This document shows, piece by piece, positions 1-10,640 of a stretch of DNA of 64,000 nt. Source of the DNA: an uncultured Lachnospiraceae bacterium (GTDB lineage Bacteria > Bacillota > Clostridia > Lachnospirales > Lachnospiraceae); NCBI GenBank assembly GCA_947175035.1, contig CAMWLG010000002.1, forward strand, positions 57,914 through 121,913. Reading direction: 5' to 3'. Under the pieces are notes generated by a model. It saw nothing but the letters and a program-made list of their open reading frames with translations. It was not told the DNA's origin and ran no database searches. A program made the position numbers and the translations under genes. Within the stretch, counting starts at the first letter, position 1; each line of letters begins with the position of its first letter.

Positions 1-1143
1 CAGCGCATTGCGGAACGGACGAATTTTGACATAGAGATGCTGCGGGAGACGGGATTTTGCTCGGGAATTGAGAATTATTCCAGACATTTGGCGGGGACGG
101 CAGCAGGAGAACCGCCTATGACGCTGATGGACTTTTTCAAGGGTGACTTCCTGATTATCATTGATGAGTCCCATATGACGATTCCCCAGATTCGGGGGAT
201 GTACGCGGGGGATCGCTCCCGCAAGACCACATTGGTGGATTATGGTTTCCGTCTGCCTTCGGCACTGGACAATCGTCCTTTGAACTTTGAGGAGTTTGAG
301 TCTCATATTGACCAAATGTTATTTGTGTCGGCAACCCCGTCCGATTATGAAGAACAGCATGAGCTGCTCCGCACGGAGCAGATTATACGACCCACGGGGC
401 TGTTGGATCCCGAGGTGGATGTGCGGCCCGTGGAGGGGCAGATTGACGATCTGATCGGGGCGGTGAACAGAGAGGTAGAGAAGCACAACAAGGTGTTGGT
501 GACAACGCTCACGAAACGCATGGCGGAGGATCTGACGGATTATATGAAGGAGGTGGGAATCCGGGTAAAGTATCTGCACTCGGACATTGACACTCTGGAA
601 CGCGCCGAGATTATCCGGGATATGAGACTGGATGTGTTTGACGTGCTGGTAGGGATCAATCTGCTGAGGGAGGGGTTGGATATCCCGGAGATCTCTCTGG
701 TGGCGATTCTGGATGCGGACAAGGAGGGGTTCCTGAGGAGTGCCACATCCCTGATACAGACCATAGGCCGCGCGGCGCGAAACTCGGAGGGACATGTGAT
801 CATGTATGCAGACACGATCACGGATTCCATGCGGGTCGCCATTGACGAGACGAACCGCCGCCGCGAGATTCAGATGAAATATAATGAGGAACATGGCATC
901 ACGCCCCAGACCATACAAAAGGCTGTCAGGGATTTGATCAGCATCTCCAAGGTCATTGCCAAAGAAGAACTGCAGTTTGAGAAAGATCCGGAGTCCATGA
1001 GCCGGGAGGAACTGGAGAAGCTGGTGGCGGATGTGCAAAAGAAGATGCAGAGAGCAGCGGCGGATTTGAATTTCGAGGCGGCTGCGGAGCTGCGGGATAA
1101 GATGTTGGAGTTGAAGAAGCATTTGTTGGAGCTGGAGGAATGA
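1..1143 (+). CDS. uvrB: UvrABC excinuclease subunit B, C-terminal part (5' end outside window)
   Basis: UvrB is the DNA-damage-verifying helicase-like subunit of nucleotide excision repair; it is loaded by UvrA and recruits UvrC. The frame is open from base 1, so the N-terminal domain with Walker A is missing only because of the window edge; 380 residues are visible. The start of the visible part carries the conserved stretch [16 protein letters not shown], followed by the DEAD-like [12 protein letters not shown]. The second RecA-like domain shows the helicase motif [10 protein letters not shown]. The last 40 residues are a UVR coiled-coil domain of the type that contacts UvrC. A separate promoter candidate follows, and uvrA lies one gene downstream. 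Identification is secure. Confidence 0.97.
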   Translation, partial: QRIAERTNFDIEMLRETGFCSGIENYSRHLAGTAAGEPPMTLMDFFKGDFLIIIDESHMTIPQIRGMYAGDRSRKTTLVDYGFRLPSALDNRPLNFEEFESHIDQMLFVSATPSDYEEQHELLRTEQIIRPTGLLDPEVDVRPVEGQIDDLIGAVNREVEKHNKVLVTTLTKRMAEDLTDYMKEVGIRVKYLHSDIDTLERAEIIRDMRLDVFDVLVGINLLREGLDIPEISLVAILDADKEGFLRSATSLIQTIGRAARNSEGHVIMYADTITDSMRVAIDETNRRREIQMKYNEEHGITPQTIQKAVRDLISISKVIAKEELQFEKDPESMSREELEKLVADVQKKMQRAAADLNFEAAAELRDKMLELKKHLLELEE

Positions 1144-1181
1144 GAAAAGGAAAAGAGAGGCAGAAAAATTGCAATCCCTTC

Positions 1182-1210
1182 TTCCTGCCCGCTTAGTTAT
1201 GTGGTATAAT
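1182..1210 (+). promoter_or_regulatory. Promoter candidate with extended -10 upstream of the REC/HD-GYP/GGDEF gene
   Basis: TATAAT lies at 1205-1210, preceded by TGG (extended -10). A weak -35 (TTCCTG, 1182-1187) sits 17 bases upstream. The predicted start of transcription is about 30 bases before the ATG at 1249, which has a GGAGGG ribosome site. Seen in sequence; activity is inferred. Confidence 0.55.
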
Positions 1211-1248
1211 CAAGGAGTAATGCAATTAGGTGAATCGGAGGGAAATAT

Positions 1249-3246
1249 ATGCGGCATATACTCGTGGTTGATGATGATAAATTTAATCTGGTCATAGCTA
1301 CGAACACTTTGTCTGACGGTTATGCTGTATCGACGGCAGGATCGGGGGAAGAGGCTCTTCTTTGGCTTGAGAGTCATTCCGCCGATATGATTCTCATGGA
1401 CATAGAGATGAAGGGAATGAATGGCATCGAGACGGTGAAATTGATCAAAGAGGATGCCAGATGGAGTCATATTCCCATTATTTTTCTCACTGCGACCTCG
1501 GAGTCCAAGGTGGAGAGCGAGTGTCTTCAGACAGGGGCGGATGATTTCATCACGAAGCCCTTTGTGCCCATGGTGATGAAGAGCAGGGTGGATAGGATCA
1601 TGGAGCTTTACGATCTCAGATATGGTCTTGAGCGTGAGCTGTTCAAGAAGACCAAGGAGGTCGAGATGGTAACCATGCATTCCATTATGTCCATCGCCAA
1701 TACGATAGACGCCAAGGATAAGTATACCAGCGGGCATTCCATACGCGTGGCGAAGTGTTCCATGGCGATAGCCAGGGAGCTGGGATGGACGGAGGAGGAA
1801 CAGCAGAATATCCAATATGTGGCTCTGCTGCATGATATTGGCAAGATTGGAATCCCCGATGCGGTGTTGAACAAACCTTCCAACCTCACCGAGGAAGAAT
1901 TTGCCATGATAAAGAAACATCCCATTATAGGGGGTGAGATCCTAAAAGAGATCCACACCATCCCCCATGTTCAGGAGGGTGCGCTTTTTCACCACGAGCG
2001 GTATGACGGAAAAGGTTATCCCCATGGGTTGAAGGGAAGGGATATTCCGCTTTTTGGAAGGATTGTGTGTATTGCGGATACCTATGATGCCATGAGTACG
2101 GACCGGGTTTACAGAAAGCGGCTGCCCGACGAAAAGATCATATCCGAGTACGAGAAATATAAAGGAACCCAGTTTGACCCTAATCTTACAAATCTGTTTG
2201 TCCGAATGCTCAAGAACGGGTATACGGTGGAAGATGATAACTCGCCGGAAGCGAAACGCAGCGAGAGTACGATCCTGTTGGATTCTGTCTTGAAGGAGTG
2301 TATGGAGGAGGCAGCTAATATTTCCATGACGGACACCCTGACCGGACTGTACAACAAGACATATGCCCAGAGCCATGTGGAGGAGCTTTTGCGGAGTAAT
2401 CATGGCGGGGCGCTGTTCATGATGGATATGGATGATTTTAAACGTATCAATGATGTGTACGGGCATATTATAGGAGACCAGGTGCTAAAAATTTATGCGG
2501 GAGTGATGAGGAAAGCTTCCACCGGGGCGGATATCCTTTGCCGCGTGGGCGGTGATGAGTTCATCATGTTCAATACGGACGTGAAGACCAGGGAAGCCGC
2601 GGAGGCAAGGGCAAAGAAAATCATTGAAACGCTGGCGGAGGATGTGAAAGGGCTTAACATGCTCACGGAAGTGTCCACTTCTATAGGGATTGTTTTTGCC
2701 AATCCGGAAGATGATTTTATCACTTTGTGCAAAAAGGCTGACAAGGCGTTATATTTTACCAAGCGAAACGGAAAGAATTCTTATCACTTTTTTGAGGATC
2801 ATGAGAATGAACATGAGGACAGCGACAATAATGTTGATATCAACAATATCAGGAATATTATCCAGGGAAGGATGGACTTCTCGAAGGGGGCGTTCCATCT
2901 TGCATATGGGGAATTCCAGAAGGTCTATAATTTTATAGCCCGCTATATCGGCAGAGGGACGCAGGACGTCCAGATCGTGTTGATGACCGTGCAAAGCCGC
3001 AAGATGGATATGTCAGGGTTCTCCGGCCAGGAGGAGGTTATGGCGGAGCTTGAAAGGGCGATCTCCAAAACGCTTCGAAGCTCGGACGTGTATACCCGTT
3101 ACAGCAGCAGCCAGTATATCGTGATACTGATGGACGCCAATGAGGAAAACGGGAAAATGGTGGCGGAGCGTATATTGGAGAACTTTCATAAAATGCAAAA
3201 AACTGACACGTTCATTGTGCAAAGTGATATCTGTAAGATGGATTAA
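1249..3246 (+). CDS. Response regulator with HD-GYP, GGDEF and a degenerate second GGDEF-like domain
   Basis: A predicted c-di-GMP signalling protein of 665 residues. Residues 1-120 are a receiver domain with acidic residues D8-D10, phospho-acceptor D51 and K103. Residues about 140-320 are an HD-GYP phosphodiesterase domain (HD at 195-196, HHERYDGKGYP at about 248-258). Residues about 345-515 form a GGDEF domain with the intact motif RVGGDEF near 432-438, so cyclase activity is possible. The last 130 residues look like a second GGDEF fold in which the signature is SSSQY, so it should be non-catalytic. The gene has its own promoter candidate and lies between uvrB and uvrA, which is not an obvious functional partnership. 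No cognate histidine kinase is nearby. Domain calls are firm; net activity cannot be told from sequence. Confidence 0.9.
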   Translation: MRHILVVDDDKFNLVIATNTLSDGYAVSTAGSGEEALLWLESHSADMILMDIEMKGMNGIETVKLIKEDARWSHIPIIFLTATSESKVESECLQTGADDFITKPFVPMVMKSRVDRIMELYDLRYGLERELFKKTKEVEMVTMHSIMSIANTIDAKDKYTSGHSIRVAKCSMAIARELGWTEEEQQNIQYVALLHDIGKIGIPDAVLNKPSNLTEEEFAMIKKHPIIGGEILKEIHTIPHVQEGALFHHERYDGKGYPHGLKGRDIPLFGRIVCIADTYDAMSTDRVYRKRLPDEKIISEYEKYKGTQFDPNLTNLFVRMLKNGYTVEDDNSPEAKRSESTILLDSVLKECMEEAANISMTDTLTGLYNKTYAQSHVEELLRSNHGGALFMMDMDDFKRINDVYGHIIGDQVLKIYAGVMRKASTGADILCRVGGDEFIMFNTDVKTREAAEARAKKIIETLAEDVKGLNMLTEVSTSIGIVFANPEDDFITLCKKADKALYFTKRNGKNSYHFFEDHENEHEDSDNNVDINNIRNIIQGRMDFSKGAFHLAYGEFQKVYNFIARYIGRGTQDVQIVLMTVQSRKMDMSGFSGQEEVMAELERAISKTLRSSDVYTRYSSSQYIVILMDANEENGKMVAERILENFHKMQKTDTFIVQSDICKMD

Positions 3247-3273
3247 TACTGTGTAGTGGAAATGGGGCACATC

Positions 3274-6150
3274 ATGGAAGAAGTCAAGAAGATGCGCCCC
3301 CGGGAATATATCAAGATCCGGGGGGCGAATGAGCATAATTTGAAAAATATCAATGTGGATATTCCGAGAAACGAGCTGGTGGTTCTGACAGGAATGTCAG
3401 GTTCGGGAAAGTCTTCCCTGGCCTTTGACACCATTTATGCGGAGGGGCAGCGCCGATATATGGAGTCACTGTCCTCCTACGCGAGAATGTTCCTCGGACA
3501 GATGGAGAAACCAAATGTAGAGAGGATCGAGGGGCTGTCCCCCGCCATCTCCATCGACCAGAAATCCACCAATAGGAACCCACGTTCCACGGTGGGCACC
3601 GTGACGGAGATTTATGATTATTTCCGTCTTCTTTATGCGCGTATCGGTATTCCCCACTGCCCTAAATGTGGGAGAGAGATCTCCAGGCAGACCGTGGATC
3701 AGATGGTGGATCAGGTGATGGAGCTGGGGGAGGGCACCCGCATCCAGCTTCTTGCACCGGTGGTGCGGGGCAGGAAGGGTGAGCATGAGAAGGTGTTGGA
3801 GCGCGCCAAGAGAAGCGGTTATGTGCGCGTGCGTATCGATGGCAATCTCTATGAGCTCACGGAGGAGATTAAATTAGAGAAGAATATCAAGCACAACATT
3901 GAGATTGTGGTGGACAGGCTGGTGGTGAAGGAAGGCATTGAGCGGAGACTTTCAGATTCCATCGAGAATGTGTTGAATCTGGCGGAGGGGCTTCTGATTG
4001 TGGATGTGATTGACGGAGAGACCCTGACATTCAGCCAGAGTTTTTCCTGCCCGGACTGTGGTATCAGCATCAGCGAGGTGGAGCCCAGGAGCTTTTCCTT
4101 CAACAATCCCTTTGGTGCTTGTCCGGAGTGCGTGGGATTGGGTTACAAGATGGAGTTTGATATTGATCTGATGATACCGGATAAGCGTCTTAGCATCAAG
4201 GAGGGCGCAATCACAGTGATGGGCTGGCAGTCCTGTGCGGACAAGTCCAGCTTTACCAATGCAGTTCTCCAAGCGTTGTGCAAGGAATATCATTTTGATC
4301 TGGAAACCCCTTTTCAGGACTATCCCGAGAAGATTCAGGATATTTTGATTCATGGCACAAACGGCAAAGAGGTGGACGTGTACTATGAGGGCCAGAGGGG
4401 ACGCGGGGTCTATCCCGTGGCTTTTGAGGGTCTGGTCCGCAATGTGGAGCGCAAGTATAAAGAGACGTTTTCGGAGACCATGAAGCAGGAGTACGAGAGC
4501 TTTATGCGCATTACGCCGTGTAAGGAATGTAAGGGCATGCGCTTGAAAAAGGAAGCTCTGGCGGTGACCGTGTGTGACAAGAATATTCATGAGGTGACAT
4601 CCCTCTCTATCTGTGATCTGTATGATTTCCTGGAGCAGATGGAGTTGACGCCTCAGCAGCAGTTGATCGGCAAGAGGATTTTGAAAGAGATACGTGCCAG
4701 GGTGAAGTTTCTGGTGGATGTGGGTTTGGATTATCTCTCTCTTGCCAGGGGAACGGCAAGTCTCTCCGGCGGCGAGGCCCAGCGTATCCGGCTGGCGACC
4801 CAGGTTGGTTCAGGGCTGGTGGGTGTGTGTTATATTTTGGACGAGCCCAGTATCGGGCTGCATCAGCGGGATAATGACAAGCTGCTGAACACTTTGAAAA
4901 GCCTGCGGGACTTGGGGAACACGCTGATTGTGGTGGAGCATGACGAGGATACCATGCTGGCGGCGGATTACGTGGTGGACATTGGTCCCGGGGCGGGCTC
5001 CCATGGGGGAGAAGTGGTGGCTTGCGGCACGGCGGAGGAGATCATGGAGGTGCCGGATTCCATCACCGGCAAATATCTGAGCGGGGAGCTTAGGATTCCC
5101 GTTCCCCCGTCCAGAAGAAAACCAACCGGGTGGTTGAAGGTGACCGGGGCCCGGGAGAATAATCTAAAGAACATTAATGTGGAATTTCCGCTGGGTGTGA
5201 TGACCTGTGTGACAGGTGTGTCAGGTTCTGGCAAGAGCTCGCTTGTGAATGAGATATTGTATCAGCGTCTGGCAAGAGATTTGAACAGGGCGAGATGCAT
5301 CCCTGGGAAACATAAGGATGTGCAGGGCTTGGAACAGTTGGACAAGGTCATTGCGATCGACCAGTCCCCCATCGGGCGGACGCCCCGCTCGAATCCCGCC
5401 ACCTACACAGGTGTGTTTGACCAGATCAGGGATCTGTTCGCTTCCACGCCGGACGCCAAGGCGAGGGGGTACGGCAAGGGGCGTTTCAGCTTTAACGTGA
5501 AGGGTGGGCGATGCGAAGCCTGCAGCGGGGACGGAATTATTAAAATAGAAATGCATTTTCTGCCGGATGTATATGTGCCATGCGAGGTCTGCGGGGGCAA
5601 GCGCTACAACCGCGAAACCCTTGAGGTAAAGTACAAAGGTAAGAGTATTTTTGATATTCTGGATATGACGGTGGAGGAGGCTATGCCGTTCTTTGAGCCG
5701 CTCCCCTCCATTCGCCGTAAAATAGAAACGCTTTATGATGTGGGACTTTCTTATATAAAGCTGGGGCAGCCTTCCACCACCCTTTCCGGCGGCGAGGCCC
5801 AGCGCATCAAACTGGCGACAGAGCTTTCTAAGCGAAGCACGGGCAAAACGATTTATATTTTGGACGAGCCTACCACAGGGCTTCATTTTGCGGATGTGCA
5901 TAAGCTGGTGGAGATTCTGCACAGGCTGGCAGACGGCGGCAATACGGTGGTCGTGATTGAGCATAATCTTGACGTAATCAAAACGGCGGATTATATTATA
6001 GATATGGGTCCTGAGGGCGGTGACAAGGGTGGGACAGTCATTGCGCAGGGAACACCGGAACAGGTTGCCGACAATAAGAAATCATACACAGGAGTCTATA
6101 TTCGCAAGATGCTGGATAAGGATAACAAGCACAATAAAAGGAGGAAATAG
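3274..6150 (+). CDS. uvrA: UvrABC excinuclease subunit A
   Basis: UvrA is the dimeric ABC-type ATPase that detects helix-distorting lesions and hands DNA to UvrB. The protein is about 958 residues, normal for the family. Both ATPase modules are complete: Walker [10 protein letters not shown] and GVSGSGKSS, and signature motifs [11 protein letters not shown] and [11 protein letters not shown]. The insertion-domain zinc cysteines (CPKC; CPDCGIS; CPECVG) and the C-terminal zinc finger (CEACSGDG with [10 protein letters not shown]) are present. The start is uncertain: GTG 3256, ATG 3262, ATG 3274 and ATG 3292 are all in frame, and 3274 is chosen as a compromise with a purine-rich stretch upstream. 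The next gene starts 2 bases after the stop, so the two are probably co-transcribed. Confidence 0.96.
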   Translation: MEEVKKMRPREYIKIRGANEHNLKNINVDIPRNELVVLTGMSGSGKSSLAFDTIYAEGQRRYMESLSSYARMFLGQMEKPNVERIEGLSPAISIDQKSTNRNPRSTVGTVTEIYDYFRLLYARIGIPHCPKCGREISRQTVDQMVDQVMELGEGTRIQLLAPVVRGRKGEHEKVLERAKRSGYVRVRIDGNLYELTEEIKLEKNIKHNIEIVVDRLVVKEGIERRLSDSIENVLNLAEGLLIVDVIDGETLTFSQSFSCPDCGISISEVEPRSFSFNNPFGACPECVGLGYKMEFDIDLMIPDKRLSIKEGAITVMGWQSCADKSSFTNAVLQALCKEYHFDLETPFQDYPEKIQDILIHGTNGKEVDVYYEGQRGRGVYPVAFEGLVRNVERKYKETFSETMKQEYESFMRITPCKECKGMRLKKEALAVTVCDKNIHEVTSLSICDLYDFLEQMELTPQQQLIGKRILKEIRARVKFLVDVGLDYLSLARGTASLSGGEAQRIRLATQVGSGLVGVCYILDEPSIGLHQRDNDKLLNTLKSLRDLGNTLIVVEHDEDTMLAADYVVDIGPGAGSHGGEVVACGTAEEIMEVPDSITGKYLSGELRIPVPPSRRKPTGWLKVTGARENNLKNINVEFPLGVMTCVTGVSGSGKSSLVNEILYQRLARDLNRARCIPGKHKDVQGLEQLDKVIAIDQSPIGRTPRSNPATYTGVFDQIRDLFASTPDAKARGYGKGRFSFNVKGGRCEACSGDGIIKIEMHFLPDVYVPCEVCGGKRYNRETLEVKYKGKSIFDILDMTVEEAMPFFEPLPSIRRKIETLYDVGLSYIKLGQPSTTLSGGEAQRIKLATELSKRSTGKTIYILDEPTTGLHFADVHKLVEILHRLADGGNTVVVIEHNLDVIKTADYIIDMGPEGGDKGGTVIAQGTPEQVADNKKSYTGVYIRKMLDKDNKHNKRRK

Positions 6151-6152
6151 CA

Positions 6153-7661
6153 ATGGAAGCAAAGGAGAAGGAAAACATTCAAAGCTACAATATGACGAAA
6201 GCGGTGAATAAATTCGCACTGGTAATCGTCACGATTATTGCGGCTTTTATGTTTTTTGGTTATACGAAGGAGTATATCCTAGACCACATTAGTCTAGGTT
6301 TTGCGCTGATTGTGGATATCTGGGTGATTGGGTCTATGATTGCCAATTATGTAACCTATTTCCGCAAGAAGGACAGTGAAAGCTTCAGACATATTTCCCT
6401 TGTGGGTTATATCGTCCTGTATGCATTGTGTGTGCTGGGCGGTACGAATGATATGGTGTTCTGTATTGCGTTTCCTATCACGGTAATGTATATTCTGTAT
6501 TTTGATTATTCCTTGATCGTGCGTGCAGCGATTGCCTTTTCCATTATCAATATAGTGGATCTGCTTTATGTGACGCTTGGCATGAAACATATGCATTCCG
6601 GGGCGGAGTTAGACAGCACTTGTCTGTTGATCCAGGGGGCATGCATAATTGTGTATATGATTGCGACCTGTTACAGCACCAAATTATCCAACAAGAATAA
6701 TTCCATGAAGCTTGCCAGCATCAGCGAGGAGAAGGAAAAGAGTGTGAAGATGCTGGATGATATTCTTCAGGTAGCCGAAGCGGTGCGGAAGAATTCCCAG
6801 GAGGCTTCCAAACATATCGGAGAGCTTGGAAGAGACGTGGACATGACTACCGGCGCCATGCAGGAGATTTCACAGGGCAACAACAATAATGCGGAGAATA
6901 TAGAGAAGCAGACGGTTATGACCAACAATATCCAAGGGATGATCGAGGAGACCAAGCGGATGTCGGATGAGATGCTGGGGTTGTCCAGACAGTCCACGCA
7001 GGCAGTGGAGGGCGGACGCGAGAGTGTTCAGAACCTTGAGGAGAATTCCAAGAAAGCAGGCAAGGCCAACCGGCAGGTAGAGGAGTCTGTCAAAGCCTTC
7101 ATGCAGAATGTGAGCGAGGTGCAGGAGATTGTCGCCCAGATTTTCACGATTTCGGATCAGACGGATCTGCTTGCTTTGAATGCTTCCATTGAGAGCGCAA
7201 GAGCGGGTGAGGCCGGAAGAGGGTTCTCCGTGGTCGCGGAGGAGATTCGTAAGCTTGCCGAGGAGACGAGGGTGCTCACGGAGAAAATCGAGGAGATTGT
7301 GGCAGTGCTGCAGAACAATGCGGACAATGCCATCGAGATGGTGGACAATGTGCTGGAGACGGCGCAAGAGGAGCATACATTGATTGAAAATGCCCACAGC
7401 AGCTTCAACAAGATTGGCAGCAGCATGGATAATTTGAATAAGAATGTACAGGAGATTTACGGGAAGATCGAGGAGATCATGGAATCCAACAATGTGATTG
7501 TGGACAGCATCAGTCAGATTTCGGCAGTCAGCGAGGAGGTGGCGGCGAACACCCAGCAGACGGTGGAGAAATGTCTGGAGACGAAGGAAAGGGCGTCGAG
7601 TGCGGAGAGGCTGATGGATGATCTGGTACACACAGTGAGCTCGATAGATAAGTATCTATAG
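6153..7661 (+). CDS. Methyl-accepting chemotaxis protein with six-helix membrane sensor
   Basis: A transmembrane chemoreceptor of 502 residues that would signal through CheA/CheW to the flagellar motor. The first 175 residues contain about six hydrophobic segments with no extracytoplasmic sensor domain and no clear HAMP domain, so the stimulus is probably sensed in or near the membrane. The C-terminal 320 residues are a coiled-coil signalling domain whose hairpin tip [18 protein letters not shown] is the family signature (about residues 345-362). A strong ribosome site (AAAGGAGG) lies inside the 3' end of uvrA and the genes are 2 bases apart. Flagellar genes follow after a terminator, consistent with a motile host. 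The ligand is unknown. Confidence 0.93.
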   Translation: MEAKEKENIQSYNMTKAVNKFALVIVTIIAAFMFFGYTKEYILDHISLGFALIVDIWVIGSMIANYVTYFRKKDSESFRHISLVGYIVLYALCVLGGTNDMVFCIAFPITVMYILYFDYSLIVRAAIAFSIINIVDLLYVTLGMKHMHSGAELDSTCLLIQGACIIVYMIATCYSTKLSNKNNSMKLASISEEKEKSVKMLDDILQVAEAVRKNSQEASKHIGELGRDVDMTTGAMQEISQGNNNNAENIEKQTVMTNNIQGMIEETKRMSDEMLGLSRQSTQAVEGGRESVQNLEENSKKAGKANRQVEESVKAFMQNVSEVQEIVAQIFTISDQTDLLALNASIESARAGEAGRGFSVVAEEIRKLAEETRVLTEKIEEIVAVLQNNADNAIEMVDNVLETAQEEHTLIENAHSSFNKIGSSMDNLNKNVQEIYGKIEEIMESNNVIVDSISQISAVSEEVAANTQQTVEKCLETKERASSAERLMDDLVHTVSSIDKYL

Positions 7662-7763
7662 ATAAATATCTGTAAATATTTTCAAAAATGAAAAATGCTC
7701 TAAACTATTTGAGGGATTTTGCCGATAAAGATTGTGGGTAGGAGAATAATAGAGAAATGCAAG

Positions 7764-7812
7764 GACGCAGAATACTTATGAATGGCTTTTGCCATTTATT
7801 CTGCGTCTTTTT
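7764..7812 (+). terminator. Strong intrinsic terminator closing the uvrA-chemoreceptor operon
   Basis: The outer stem is GACGCAGAATA (7764-7774) with TATTCTGCGTC (7797-7807). An inner stem AATGGC/GCCATT closes on a TTTT loop (7781-7796). A T-run follows directly. This fits a rho-independent terminator. Confidence 0.9.
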
Positions 7813-7864
7813 AACAATTTTTTAAAAATTTGATAAACCCCTATGAATTTGGAAAGTTTTCGGT

Positions 7865-7870
7865 TATAAT
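7865..7870 (+). promoter_or_regulatory. Candidate -10 element for the mbl-flagellar operon
   Basis: A perfect TATAAT lies 52 bases before the mbl ATG and just after the terminator. No convincing -35 is at the usual spacing; a TTGATA at 7830-7835 is too far upstream. A promoter is expected here from the layout, but the site is only moderately supported. Confidence 0.4.
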
Positions 7871-7922
7871 AGATAATCAGCAGGCACTAACAGGCGAATT
7901 ATACCGGAAAGGGGTAAAATAA

Positions 7923-8915
7923 ATGCAGTGTACAGATATTGGAATTGATTTGGGTACAGCCAGTATACTTGTCTACATCAGAGGAAAAGGTGTAGTTTTG
8001 AAAGAGCCGTCAGTAGTGGCTTTTGATAGAGATACCAATAAGATCAAAGCGATTGGAGAGGATGCACGTCTGATGCTGGGCAGAACACCCGGCAATATCG
8101 TGGCGGTGAGACCGCTTCGTCAGGGCGTTATCTCTGATTATACTGTCACAGAGAAGATGATGAAGTATTTCATCCAGAAGGCGTTGGGCAAGCGCACCTT
8201 CCGCAAGCCCCGCATCGCAGTCTGTGTGCCCAGCGGCGTCACAGAAGTGGAGAAGAAGGCGGTTGAGGATGCTACCTACCAGGCGGGAGCCAGGGAGGTT
8301 TCCATCATAGAGGAGCCCATTGCGGCTGCCATTGGAGCAGGGATTGATATTTCCAAGCCCTGCGGGAATATGATTGTGGATATCGGCGGAGGAACTTCCG
8401 ATATTGCCGTGATCTCACTGGGCGGTACGGTGGTCAGCGCTTCCATCAAGATCGCAGGAGACGATTTTGACGAGGCTTTGGTTCGGTACATGCGTAAGAA
8501 ACATAATCTTCTGATCGGTGAAAGGACCGCGGAGGATATCAAGATCAAGATCGGTTCCGCGTACAAGCGTCCGGAGGTTGATTACATGGACGTGAGGGGC
8601 CGTAATCTGGTGACAGGCCTTCCTAAGACAGTAAAGGTTTCCTCGGAGGAGACGGAGGAGGCTTTGCGGGAGACCACGGCGCAGATCGTGGAGACCATCC
8701 ATAGTGTATTGGAGAAAACACCCCCTGAGCTTGCGGCGGATATTGCGGACAGAGGTATCGTTCTCACCGGCGGCGGCAGCCTGCTGCGAGGGTTGGAGGA
8801 TTTGATTTCAGCCAAGACAGGAATCAACACCATGACGGCGGAAGACCCCATGACAGCGGTGGCTGTGGGCACGGGGCAGTATGTGGAGTTCTTGGCAGGA
8901 TACAGGGAGCAGTAA
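7923..8915 (+). CDS. mbl: MreB-family actin homolog, Mbl-type
   Basis: A bacterial actin that forms membrane-bound filaments guiding the elongasome in rod-shaped cells. The 330 residues cover the whole family length. Phosphate-1 motif GIDLGTASILVY is at residues 7-18, phosphate-2 VDIGGGTSDIAV at about 148-159, and the adenosine motif LTGGGSLLRGL near 281-291. It is called Mbl rather than MreB because it is followed by two FlgG-type genes, matching the Bacillus subtilis mbl-flhO-flhP order, and because mreC/mreD are absent. The ribosome site AAAGGGG lies before the ATG. MreB itself is the alternative name. Confidence 0.9.
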   Translation: MQCTDIGIDLGTASILVYIRGKGVVLKEPSVVAFDRDTNKIKAIGEDARLMLGRTPGNIVAVRPLRQGVISDYTVTEKMMKYFIQKALGKRTFRKPRIAVCVPSGVTEVEKKAVEDATYQAGAREVSIIEEPIAAAIGAGIDISKPCGNMIVDIGGGTSDIAVISLGGTVVSASIKIAGDDFDEALVRYMRKKHNLLIGERTAEDIKIKIGSAYKRPEVDYMDVRGRNLVTGLPKTVKVSSEETEEALRETTAQIVETIHSVLEKTPPELAADIADRGIVLTGGGSLLRGLEDLISAKTGINTMTAEDPMTAVAVGTGQYVEFLAGYREQ

Positions 8916-8967
8916 CAAGGGTTTAACAGAATTAGTATATATACATGAGTAAGAGAGGAAAGTAGCT

Positions 8968-9747
8968 ATGTTACGAGGTTTATACACCGCATGGTCAGGC
9001 ATGGTAAACGAGCAGAACAGAATGGACATCATGACCAACAATCTGGCCAATGCGTCCACTGTGGGATTTAAGAAGGAGGGCGCTACCAGCCAGTCCTTTG
9101 ATGATGTGCTCACGGTAAAACTCAAGGATAAATCAGTGGGGCTCAGCACTGTGGAGCGGACAGGTATCAGGAATCCCGGCGTCAAGATTGGCGAGAATTA
9201 CACAGATTATGGGCAGGGGTCTTTCCGTGACACGGGCAACACCTTTGATCTGGCGCTCTCGGGGGAGGGATTTTTTGCCATAGATTTCGCTAATAAGGCG
9301 GATGGGGCTACTACCATGTATACCAGAGCGGGTCAATTTTCCTTGAATAAGGATGGGTATCTGGTGACGCAGGACGGTGATTTTGTGTTGGATACCAATG
9401 ACAGGCGCATCCAGATGGATACCTTGAAGGCGACGGATATTGACAAGACCGGTACGATTCGTCAGGAGGGAACTATCATCGCCCGGATTAAGGTAGTGGA
9501 CTTTGAGAATTATGATTATTTGGAAAAATATGGCGAGACCTATTATCGTCCCATACAGGGGGCTGAGACCACGAATGGAACAGCCACCATTAATTCAGGA
9601 TATTTGGAGATGGCAAATGTGCAGATTGTGTCGGAGATGGTCAATATGATTGCAATCACAAGAGCTTATGAGGCCAACCAAAAGATCATACAAACTTATG
9701 ATGACTCCTTGGAGATTGCGGTGACACAGATTGGCAGAGTACAGTAA
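8968..9747 (+). CDS. flhO: Flagellar hook-basal body protein, FlhO/FlgF-type
   Basis: A flagellar rod protein of 259 residues. The N-terminus MLRGLYTAWSGMVNEQNRMD runs into NNLANASTVGFKKEG, the signature of flagellar rod/hook proteins. The C-terminus has the paired family motif (SEMVNMIAITRAYEANQKII). It has no signal peptide, as expected for substrates of the flagellar type III export system. It lies 52 bases after mbl and 32 before the flgG-like gene. Whether it corresponds to FlgF (proximal rod) is inferred from order, since the rod paralogs are similar. Confidence 0.88.
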   Translation: MLRGLYTAWSGMVNEQNRMDIMTNNLANASTVGFKKEGATSQSFDDVLTVKLKDKSVGLSTVERTGIRNPGVKIGENYTDYGQGSFRDTGNTFDLALSGEGFFAIDFANKADGATTMYTRAGQFSLNKDGYLVTQDGDFVLDTNDRRIQMDTLKATDIDKTGTIRQEGTIIARIKVVDFENYDYLEKYGETYYRPIQGAETTNGTATINSGYLEMANVQIVSEMVNMIAITRAYEANQKIIQTYDDSLEIAVTQIGRVQ

Positions 9748-9779
9748 TTTTATAGAATGCGAGAAAGAAGGAATATGAC

Positions 9780-10595
9780 ATGGTAAGAAGTTTATGGACA
9801 GCAGCAACGGGTATGATTGCCCAACAGACGAATGTGGACAACATTGCCCACAATCTTTCCAATGTGAATACTACAGGTTATAAGACGCAGGTGATGGAGT
9901 TCAAGAGCCTTTTGTACCAAAATATCCAGACAAAGACCACATCCACGAACGGTGAGTCCAAGCCCGGCAGCGCGCAAGTCGGTCTGGGTGTGCGCAACGC
10001 ATCCATTAGCTCCATATTCAAGACAGGCCCAATGCTTGCCTCTGAAAAAAATACGTCTTTTGCTTTGGATGGCGACGGATTCTTTGCTGTGAGAGGTATT
10101 GACGGCAATACATATTATACCAGAAACGGTAATTTTGAGTTTGTGCTTGGTACTAACGGCAACATGCTGGCGAACAGTGAGGGTTGTCCTGTGTTGGACA
10201 GCCAGGGAAGACCGATTATTCTGGACGAGGAGTATATCCTCAGTCAGGTGTCGGTGACCTCCGACGGACGTATCTGTTATCCGGATGAAAACAATAACCC
10301 TCAGCCCATCGGGATTCAGCTCGGCGTGTTCCAGTTTAACAATCCCAATGGTTTGGATAAGCTGGCAGAGAGCCTTTACGAGGTGACGGCAGCCAGCGGG
10401 CAGGCGATCAACGAGGCGACGAATCCCAATGTGCGCAGATCTACCATTAGACAGGGCTATCTGGAAGGTTCCGGCGTTCAGGTGGTGGATGAGATGGTCA
10501 ACATGATTGTGGCACAGCGCGCCTATGAAATAAATTCCAAGGCGATTGTTGCTTCCGACGAGATGCTGCAGCAGGCGAACAATCTGAGGAGATAA
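9780..10595 (+). CDS. flgG: Flagellar distal rod protein FlgG/FlhP-type
   Basis: A distal rod subunit of the flagellar basal body, 271 residues. The N-terminus MVRSLWTAATGMIAQQTNVD followed by HNLSNVNTTGYK is characteristic of FlgG. The C-terminus has DEMVNMIVAQRAYEINSKAI, the second half of the rod coiled-coil signature. It is paired with the upstream FlhO-like paralog, as in the mbl-flhO-flhP arrangement. A hairpin without a T-run follows the stop. The product is probably exported by the flagellar apparatus; no signal peptide is present. Confidence 0.92.
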   Translation: MVRSLWTAATGMIAQQTNVDNIAHNLSNVNTTGYKTQVMEFKSLLYQNIQTKTTSTNGESKPGSAQVGLGVRNASISSIFKTGPMLASEKNTSFALDGDGFFAVRGIDGNTYYTRNGNFEFVLGTNGNMLANSEGCPVLDSQGRPIILDEEYILSQVSVTSDGRICYPDENNNPQPIGIQLGVFQFNNPNGLDKLAESLYEVTAASGQAINEATNPNVRRSTIRQGYLEGSGVQVVDEMVNMIVAQRAYEINSKAIVASDEMLQQANNLRR

Positions 10596-10620
10596 AAAGC
10601 AATCATTAGATGATTGCTTT
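10596..10620 (+). repeat. Intercistronic hairpin between flgG and the FlgJ-N-like gene
   Basis: AAAGCAATCAT (10596-10606) pairs perfectly with ATGATTGCTTT (10610-10620) across a 3-base loop, starting right after the flgG stop. No U-run follows, so it is more likely an RNA-stability or partial-attenuation element than a full terminator. Function is inferred. Confidence 0.6.
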
Positions 10621-10640
10621 AGAGAAAGGAAAATTAGGTT

